NCBI GenBank assembly: GCA_963780045.1
Contig: CAVZZZ010000001.1
Coordinates: 2,170,001 to 2,234,000, forward strand
From: JANXQG01 sp963780045
GTDB taxonomy: Bacteria; Planctomycetota; Planctomycetia; Pirellulales; Thermoguttaceae
DNA: 64,000 nt
Direction of reading: 5' to 3'
Numbering within the stretch: position 1 is the stretch's first letter; each line of letters begins with the position of its first letter. Below the pieces are notes generated by a model. The model made no database searches and was not told the DNA's origin. It was given only the letters and a program-made list of their open reading frames with translations. Shown here piece by piece: positions 58,916 to 64,000 of this stretch. A program made the position numbers and the translations under genes.

Positions 58916-59838
58916 GGGTAGCTGGCATGAGAACGATTTGGATCGCCGATCAAAACGAGAACCGGCTCCGCGAGGCCGGACTGGCGACGTTTGAGCAGGT
59001 CATGGCGACGACCGCCGGGCGATGCTTGCGCGTGCTGGCCGACCGCGAAAATTGGTACTTGCCGGCGAAGGACAGCACTCAGTATTCAGTACCAGGTACT
59101 AGGATCGCGGCCGATGACCAGCGTTCACAAGAGGCTAAGGAAAGTGCTCCGCACCATCTAACAACGGGCCTGTTCCTGAAGAAGCACCGCGGGCGGAACT
59201 GGCAAACGCGGGTGGCGGCCATATTGGGCCTTGCTCCGCGGGCCAGCCCCGGCCGCATCGAGGCCGAAAACGCCCGCGAATTGCAGTCGCTGGGCATCGA
59301 TGTCATGCCGGTTACGGCGTACGGCGAGAAGCTTTGCAGAGATGGCCGTCTGGACTCGTTCTTGCTAAGCGAGGAGCTGCAAGGGTATTGCGAATTACAG
59401 GAGTTTATCAGACGGCGGTTCAAAGCGGACGGCACGCGGAGCGTGCCTGCTTCCTTGCACCGCCTGATTGTGCAAGTAGCCAACATCGTCCGACGGTTTC
59501 ACGCGGCCGGCTTCAATCACCGCGACTTGTACTGCTGCCACTTCCTCATCAAAGAGACTTTACCAGGCAGGTTTGACGTCCGCCTCATTGATCTGCAGCG
59601 CGTGCAGCGGCGGCGCTGGTTTCGGCGGCGTTGGATCGTCAAGGACCTGGCGCAGCTTGCCAGCATGTCGCCGGACGAACATGTCGGCTGCCGCGAGAAG
59701 GTGCTGTTTCTGCGATCGTATCTCGGCGTGGCAAAAATCCGGCCGCAGGACAAGCGGTTGATCCGGGACGTGGTGCGGAAACTGGGCTCGATCCGTCGCC
59801 GTCAAAGCTCGACGCGTAAGCGAGGCCATATCCCATGA
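58912..59838 (+). CDS. WaaP/Kdo-kinase-like lipopolysaccharide kinase
   Basis: The ATG at 58912 overlaps the previous stop; ATG 58927 with GAGGG upstream is an alternative. The kinase core contains GFNHRDLYCCHFLIKE (catalytic HRD loop) and VRLIDLQRVQRRRW (metal-binding Asp). An ATP-binding lysine is likely in GLFLKKHRGRNW, and IEAENARELQSLGI fits helix C. Two dispersed repeats are read in frame: at 59083-59106 (STQYSVPGTRIAADD) and 59426-59453, and a third near 59811 forms the C-terminal STRKRG. WaaP kinases phosphorylate core heptose. Confidence 0.85.
   Translation: MRVAGMRTIWIADQNENRLREAGLATFEQVMATTAGRCLRVLADRENWYLPAKDSTQYSVPGTRIAADDQRSQEAKESAPHHLTTGLFLKKHRGRNWQTRVAAILGLAPRASPGRIEAENARELQSLGIDVMPVTAYGEKLCRDGRLDSFLLSEELQGYCELQEFIRRRFKADGTRSVPASLHRLIVQVANIVRRFHAAGFNHRDLYCCHFLIKETLPGRFDVRLIDLQRVQRRRWFRRRWIVKDLAQLASMSPDEHVGCREKVLFLRSYLGVAKIRPQDKRLIRDVVRKLGSIRRRQSSTRKRGHIP
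59083..59106. repeat. CAGTATTCAGTACCAGGTAC repeat inside the kinase gene
   Basis: This stretch relates to the GTACTCAGTAC element at 25254-25396 and lies in an insertion of about 35 residues before the kinase ATP-binding lysine, absent from the usual family spacing. It is in frame. Confidence 0.45.
59426..59453. repeat. GC[A]CGCGGAGCGTGCCTGCT dispersed repeat, copy 2 (inside CDS)
   Basis: Near-identical to 23056-23083; here it encodes DGTRSVPAS between kinase helices. Confidence 0.65.
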
Positions 59839-61121
59839 GAATTGGCCTGGTCCTGGAGCAATTCGATCCGGCACGCGGCGGCCGCGAACAGTGGACTTGG
59901 GCCTACACCCAGCGTCTGCTGGAGTTGGGCCATGAAGTCCACGTCGTCGTCCGAAGCTGCGCGGAAAAGGCGCGGCAATTACCCATCGCGTATCATCCGC
60001 TACAGTGCGATCCTTCGCCATTGGCCTTTGGCGAGGCCGTGCGCTCGGTGCTCGATCCGCTGTCTCTGGATATCGTACACGATATGGGAGTGGGCTGGCA
60101 CTGCGACGTTTTTCATCCGCACGGCGGCTCGATGGCCGCAAGCGCGGAGCGAAAACTGTTGTTCCTTCCGGCGTGGCTCCGCGGGCTGAAGCAAATGGCC
60201 AACCGGCTGCTGCCCCGGCACCGCACGTTCCGCGAACTGATGGCCCGCCAATACGCCGACGAAGGCCAAATCGTGCTCGCCTTGTCGCGTGCGTCGGCGG
60301 CGGATTTCGTGCGCTTCCACGGCGTCGATCCGCGGCGGATACGCATCGTTTACAACGGCGTCAATGTCGAGCGGTTCTCGCCCGAGGCTTGCCGTCCGCA
60401 CCGCGATGCCATGCGGCGGCGGCTAGGGCTGGGACCGGACACGGTCGCCGCGTTGATCGTGGCGCACAACTTCCGCCTCAAGGGCGTGGCCACGCTTCTC
60501 AAGGCGGTGCGGCGCTTGCAGGGCGCCGGCCGCGATCTGCGGCTGCTGATCGTCGGCGGAAAGCACGTCGAATCGTGGCAACGGCACGTCGCGCGGCTGG
60601 GTTTGAGCCGGCAAGTCGTCTTTGCCGGCCGCGTGGAAGACCCCCTGCCCTTTTACGCCGCCGCGGACGGGTACGTCCACCCCACGTACTACGATCCGTG
60701 CAGCCTGGTTGTACTGGAGGCGGCCGCGTGCGGGCTGCCGCTGATTACCAGTCGCTACAACGGCGCCAGCGAAATGTTCACCGAAGACCGCGACGTGCTG
60801 TTGGTCAACAATCCGGCCGACGAACGCGAACTGGCGGCTGCCATGCTAGTGCTGCTGGATGGCAGCGCCCGGCGGCGACTCGGCGCCGCGGCGCGGCGGA
60901 CGGTGGCCAAGCACTCGTTCCGGCGAAATGTGGACGAGATTCTGGCAATCTACCGGGAAATACTCGCCCGCCGCGACGGCCTGCCGCGCGGCTACCGAGT
61001 CTTTTCGGCACGGGTTCCTGCTAGCGACTTTAGCGGGCTCCGAAGGAGCATTCTTGCTGAGACCGCGACTAGAATCGCCGCGAGCCCCGTCGAAAGCGTC
61101 TTTGAAGGAGTCGAGCCATGA
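59835..61121 (+). CDS. Glycosyltransferase family 4, first copy
   Basis: The 428-residue protein starts with ATGA overlap of the kinase gene. MRIGLVLEQFDPARGGREQW is the acceptor-domain start. The GT4 donor-binding site is VLEAAACGLPLITSRYNGAS with the catalytic Glu7-type residue in GYVHPTYYDPCSLVVLE. It is GT-B, cytosolic face, and transfers a sugar from a nucleotide donor to an LPS-core-like acceptor. The last about 50 residues (RVPASDFSGLRRSILAETAT) differ from the twin downstream and may be repeat-encoded. Confidence 0.92.
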   Translation: MRIGLVLEQFDPARGGREQWTWAYTQRLLELGHEVHVVVRSCAEKARQLPIAYHPLQCDPSPLAFGEAVRSVLDPLSLDIVHDMGVGWHCDVFHPHGGSMAASAERKLLFLPAWLRGLKQMANRLLPRHRTFRELMARQYADEGQIVLALSRASAADFVRFHGVDPRRIRIVYNGVNVERFSPEACRPHRDAMRRRLGLGPDTVAALIVAHNFRLKGVATLLKAVRRLQGAGRDLRLLIVGGKHVESWQRHVARLGLSRQVVFAGRVEDPLPFYAAADGYVHPTYYDPCSLVVLEAAACGLPLITSRYNGASEMFTEDRDVLLVNNPADERELAAAMLVLLDGSARRRLGAAARRTVAKHSFRRNVDEILAIYREILARRDGLPRGYRVFSARVPASDFSGLRRSILAETATRIAASPVESVFEGVEP

Positions 61122-62263
61122 GAATTGCTCTGGTCATCGATCACTTCGACCCGAGGCGCGGCGGCGCGGAACTGTGGGCCTGCCAACATGCAGCGCAATT
61201 GTTGGACCGCGGACACGACGTACACCTCGTCGCGCAGGACTTTTCGGGGCCGGGAAAAAGGATCGGCGTCGCGCCGCATTGCCTCGGACGCATCCGCTCG
61301 GTACTCCAGCGCGCTGCCGCCGCCGAGGCCAAACTCCGCACGCTGGGGGTCGACGTAATCCATGACTTTGGCATGGGCTGGCACAACGATGTCCTGCAAT
61401 CGCCCGACGGCTCGCGGTTCGCTCAATGGGAATCAATGCTGCGGCTGCTGCCGCGATGGGTCCGTCCCTGGAAGCGAGCGATGATCTCGGTCTTGCCGCG
61501 CTACCGCGACTTCCGCCGCCTCATGGCGCGACAGTTCGCCGATGCGGGGCAAATTGTGCTGGCCATCTCGCGGATGTGCGCCCAAGACTACCAGCGCTAT
61601 CACGGCGTCTCGCCAAGCCGCGTACGCCTGGTCTATCACGGCGTCGACAGCGGTCATTTTTCTCCCGAAAACTGCCGGCAACAACGCGAGGAAATCCGGC
61701 AACAGTTGAACATCCCTCCAAGCGAAACCGTTTTCCTCTTTGTCGGTCACGATTATCGCCGCAAGGGGCTGGCCACGGCGGTACGGGCGGTTGATCGTAT
61801 GGCGGGCGAAGGCCGCGCGATCCGCTTGATGGTGGTGGGCAAGAAGCGGAGCCATCAGTTTCTTGACCTTCCAGCGCGTGCCGCCGTGACGGTGGCCGGA
61901 GCAACCGACGACCCTCTGCCGTACTATGCCGCGGCAGACGCCGTCGTGCTGCCCACGTACTACGATCCTTTCGCGCTGGTCGTACTGGAGGCTGCGGCCT
62001 GCGGTCTGCCGATTGTTACCACGCGGATGGCGGGCGCCAGCGAGCTGCTCACCGACGGCCGCGACGGCTTCGTCATCGCTGACGCGGCGGACGACGGCGA
62101 GTTGGCTGCCCGGCTGCGGCAGTTGCTCGATCCGGCCGTGCGACGGCCAATGGGCGCGGCGGCGCGAAAGCTGGCGCTGGCCCACAGCGCGGACCGCAGT
62201 TGCGATGAGATCATTTCCATCTACCACGAAGTTTCCGCCCGAAAGAGACGATGCGCCGCTTAA
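61118..62263 (+). CDS. Glycosyltransferase family 4, second copy
   Basis: The 381-residue protein overlaps the previous gene by 4 bases and is its paralogue along the whole length: MRIALVIDHFDPRRGGAELW, FDFGMGWHNDV-type middle (VIHDFGMGWHNDVLQSPDGS), VRLVYHGVDSGHFSPENCRQ and VLEAAACGLPIVTTRMAGAS. The pair probably arose by tandem duplication and may add successive residues of the same glycan. Intact. Confidence 0.92.
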   Translation: MRIALVIDHFDPRRGGAELWACQHAAQLLDRGHDVHLVAQDFSGPGKRIGVAPHCLGRIRSVLQRAAAAEAKLRTLGVDVIHDFGMGWHNDVLQSPDGSRFAQWESMLRLLPRWVRPWKRAMISVLPRYRDFRRLMARQFADAGQIVLAISRMCAQDYQRYHGVSPSRVRLVYHGVDSGHFSPENCRQQREEIRQQLNIPPSETVFLFVGHDYRRKGLATAVRAVDRMAGEGRAIRLMVVGKKRSHQFLDLPARAAVTVAGATDDPLPYYAAADAVVLPTYYDPFALVVLEAAACGLPIVTTRMAGASELLTDGRDGFVIADAADDGELAARLRQLLDPAVRRPMGAAARKLALAHSADRSCDEIISIYHEVSARKRRCAA

Positions 62264-63201
62264 AGCCGATGAAAACGCGCATACAAGCTCGAAGCGCAAG
62301 CGAGGGAAGTGACGCCCGACGCGCAAGCGAGGAGACAACTCCGCGCACTTGCGCTTCGGGATCGTATCCTATCGCCTCGGTTATCATCTCGGTCTACCGC
62401 GACGTAGAGGCCCTGCGTTGCATCCTCTACGCCCTGCGGCGGCAAACAAAGCCGCGCTTCGAGATCGTTGTTTCCGAGGACGGTGAAAGCCCCAGAATGC
62501 GGCAGTTCGTCGATGAAATCCGTCCAGACTTGCCCGGTTTGACGCACCTCACGCAAGTCGATCAAGGGTTCCGCAAGACGCGGGCGCTTAACCTTGCAGT
62601 TTGCGCGGCGAGCGCGCGGCGGCTGATCTTCTTGGATGGCGACTGCGTACCGCACCGACGCTTCGTGGAGAACCACCTCCGCTACGCCGCGGCAAGAATG
62701 CTCACTGCCGGCCGCCGCGTGCAGCTCGGCCCGCGGTTATCGCAATGGCTTCGCGGCCGGCCCTCGCGCATCACGGTTCTGCAAAACACCTTCTCCTATT
62801 TGCTCCTGGCGCCGGCGTTCCATTTCGACGGCGGACGAAACTACGAAGCCGGTTTCGCCTCGCGGTGGCTGCAACGCTTGCGCGGCGACGACCCGCGATT
62901 CATCCTCGGCTGCAATTTCTCCTGTGATCGCGCCGACCTTTTGGCGATCAACGGCTTCAATGAAGATTACGTGCAACCGGGCGCGGGCGAAGACACGGAT
63001 CTGGAATGGCGTTTCCAACGGAGCGGCGTGCGTTTACGGAGCGTGCGCTTCGCAGCGCCGGTGTTTCATCTTTACCACGAGTCGAGTTGGACGGCTTCCG
63101 CGGAAAACGAGCGGATTCTGGCCGAAACCAGGAAGCGCGGGGAGGTCTACTGTCGCAACGGCATCCTCCGCGCCGCACAACCCGCGGGACGCGCCGGGTA
63201 A
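62251..63201 (+). CDS. Glycosyltransferase family 2 with repeat-encoded N-terminus
   Basis: The 316-residue protein overlaps the previous gene by 13 bases. The GT-A core starts at SVIISVYRDVEALRCILYAL and has RLIFLDGDCVPHRRFVENHL (DxD-like) and GAGEDTDLEWRFQRSGVRLR (acidic ED motif). The first about 35 residues (IQARSASEGSDARRASEETT) come from a dispersed repeat; the true start may have been near position 62380. It acts at the inner membrane in glycan assembly. Its end overlaps the convergent GT87-like gene by 55 bases. Confidence 0.88.
   Translation: MRRLKPMKTRIQARSASEGSDARRASEETTPRTCASGSYPIASVIISVYRDVEALRCILYALRRQTKPRFEIVVSEDGESPRMRQFVDEIRPDLPGLTHLTQVDQGFRKTRALNLAVCAASARRLIFLDGDCVPHRRFVENHLRYAAARMLTAGRRVQLGPRLSQWLRGRPSRITVLQNTFSYLLLAPAFHFDGGRNYEAGFASRWLQRLRGDDPRFILGCNFSCDRADLLAINGFNEDYVQPGAGEDTDLEWRFQRSGVRLRSVRFAAPVFHLYHESSWTASAENERILAETRKRGEVYCRNGILRAAQPAGRAG
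62286..62360. repeat. GAAGCGCAAG-type repeat at the 5' end of the GT2 gene
   Basis: GAAGCGCAAGCGAGGGAAGT and GACGCGCAAGCGAGGAGA are direct copies, followed by the inverted CACTTGCGCTTCGGG (to 62360). A related unit (CTCGACGCGTAAGCGAGG) ends the kinase gene near 59811-59826. Confidence 0.7.
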
Positions 63202-64000
63202 ATCAGCAGCGCGGCGCCCAACAGCAGGCTCATCCACAAGAGCACGCCCGCCGCGCGCATTGTGTTGAAACCCAAAAGACATAACGCTCCGCTCCAGACG
63301 AGCACGATGGGTGCAACGTAGACCCAGCGGTACCGCGCCCGCAGCAGCAGCGCGGCCAGAGCCGGCACGGCCGCCACGAAGTGATAGCTCCAGGTGACCG
63401 GTGAAAACCAGAGCGTGGCCAGGCAGAGCATCGCTAGCTTGGGACCCATGCCGGAGCCGCAAGAAAGGGAGAAAGGGAGAATGGGAGAGGGGGAGATGTC
63501 GTTCGTCTCCGTTTCTCCCTTTCTCCCCTTCTTCGCGACCGGGCGGCAATAGACCGCGACGGCGATAAGCAGCAGGCCTGTGAGGGCAAAATACGCCGCA
63601 CGAAGCTGCTCGGGCGAAAACTCGGCAAGACGCACGCTGCGGCGGGCTTCGGCATAGGCGTCGTGTACGTGCGGTCCGGGCGTGCCTAGCGACGTGAGCA
63701 GGCGGCGGAGGGTGATTGCCAAGGATTGGTTCGTCAAGCGGTCTTCGTCGGTCGAGCCCCTGTCGGTCAACTGGCGTTCGGCGGTGCCTTGCGCTCCGCG
63801 CTGCCACCAAAGCACGTGTTCGCGCCATGCGCCGGCCGGCCCGAAGGCGGCAAGGCTGAGCGCCGAGTCCAGAAGGACGACAGTGGTCAAAGCGATGGCG
63901 GCCGCTTTCCACTTGCGATGATAGGCCAAGAAACCGACGCCCAGCAGCGGTACGAGTTTCAGCCAGGCGGCGACGCCCAGCAACGCGCCGCCGCCGACCG
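63147..64000 (-). CDS. DUF2029/GT87-like polytopic membrane protein, 5' end outside window
   Basis: The frame is open to the window edge, so the start is missing; about 284 residues are visible. Repeated hydrophobic helices (LVPLLGVGFLAYHR, AIALTTVVLLDSALSLAAFG, YFALTGLLLIAVAVYCRP, VAAVPALAALLLRARY, GVLLWMSLLLGAALLIYPA) fit the DUF2029/mannosyltransferase-like GT87 family, which uses polyprenyl-phosphate sugars at the outer membrane face. A cytosolic or periplasmic loop (KKGRKGETETNDISPSPILP) is encoded by a repeat. It converges on the GT2 gene. Confidence 0.75.
   Translation of the reverse strand, partial: VGGGALLGVAAWLKLVPLLGVGFLAYHRKWKAAAIALTTVVLLDSALSLAAFGPAGAWREHVLWWQRGAQGTAERQLTDRGSTDEDRLTNQSLAITLRRLLTSLGTPGPHVHDAYAEARRSVRLAEFSPEQLRAAYFALTGLLLIAVAVYCRPVAKKGRKGETETNDISPSPILPFSLSCGSGMGPKLAMLCLATLWFSPVTWSYHFVAAVPALAALLLRARYRWVYVAPIVLVWSGALCLLGFNTMRAAGVLLWMSLLLGAALLIYPARPAGCAARRMPLRQ
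63461..63533. repeat. Purine/pyrimidine inverted repeat inside the GT87-like gene
   Basis: AAGAAAGGGAGAAAGGGAGA (63461-63480) faces TCTCCCTTTCTCCCCTTCTT (63514-63533); the arms differ by one base in 20. The whole element is open in the minus-strand frame and forms a loop between two membrane helices. Confidence 0.7.

Overview
The window is GC-rich, densely coding bacterial DNA. Its gene families point to Planctomycetota, most likely a Pirellulales-type lineage. The pointers are a DUF1559-type protein with the LLPAVQAAREAARR motif, a DUF1570 protein, SUMF1-like and NPCBM proteins, PQQ-like propellers, MoxR/DUF58/VWA clusters, large TPR proteins, and many short palindromic repeats spread between and inside genes. 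The taxonomic call is inference from families, not from a marker gene. I found no rRNA, tRNA, CRISPR array, phage or complete insertion sequence.

Layout. 1-5.0 kb: the end of a sodium:solute symporter, a dehydrogenase pair (MDR + SDR), a small zinc-ribbon protein and thiC. 5.1-9.5 kb: a DUF1570 protein, a broken VapBC-like pair, 21-bp tandem repeats, a SUMF1-like secreted protein with an in-frame amber stop, and a retropepsin-like protein with a small partner. 9.6-12.3 kb: serA, divergent from an HTH-nucleotidyltransferase/HEPN pair with a palindromic operator. 12.3-16.6 kb: a GntR-ATPase-permease ABC operon. 16.9-23.0 kb: an alpha/beta-hydrolase-like protein without its serine, a LysM protein, purD, and a DUF1559-type protein with an internal duplication. 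23.0-41.5 kb (+ strand): a PQQ-propeller protein, then MoxR ATPase, DUF58, BatA-like, VWA, and a giant coiled-coil membrane protein, followed by a secreted protein, an alpha/alpha-barrel protein and an NPCBM protein. A four-gene accessory cassette plus a membrane protein sits inside this cluster. 41.6-46.1 kb (- strand): apgM, an ABC ATPase and its membrane partner. 46.1-47.1 kb: MazG-like and Uma2. 47.2-55.8 kb (- strand): one tightly packed operon of ECF sigma factor, membrane-anchored VWA protein, two TPR-type proteins, ExbB and two ExbD-like proteins. 55.9-57.8 kb: small genes, an LMW phosphatase and MgtC. 57.9-64 kb: an LPS-core/glycan cluster (heptosyltransferase, WaaP-like kinase, two GT4, GT2, GT87-like).

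Two properties dominate. First, about 28 reading-frame disruptions and two in-frame nonsense codons interrupt otherwise well-conserved genes, including thiC. That density is more like residual sequencing or assembly error than biology, although the VapC and DUF1559 genes could be truly decaying. Frame-disrupted genes are reported as single genes over their full extent. Second, at least a dozen dispersed palindromic repeats are present, and several are read in frame as part of proteins: signal peptides, N-termini, C-termini and loops.

The most system-like assemblies are the sigma-VWA-TPR-ExbBD operon, which may be a proton-motive-force-coupled envelope machine carrying its own sigma factor, and the MoxR/VWA cluster with its inserted toxin-like cassette.
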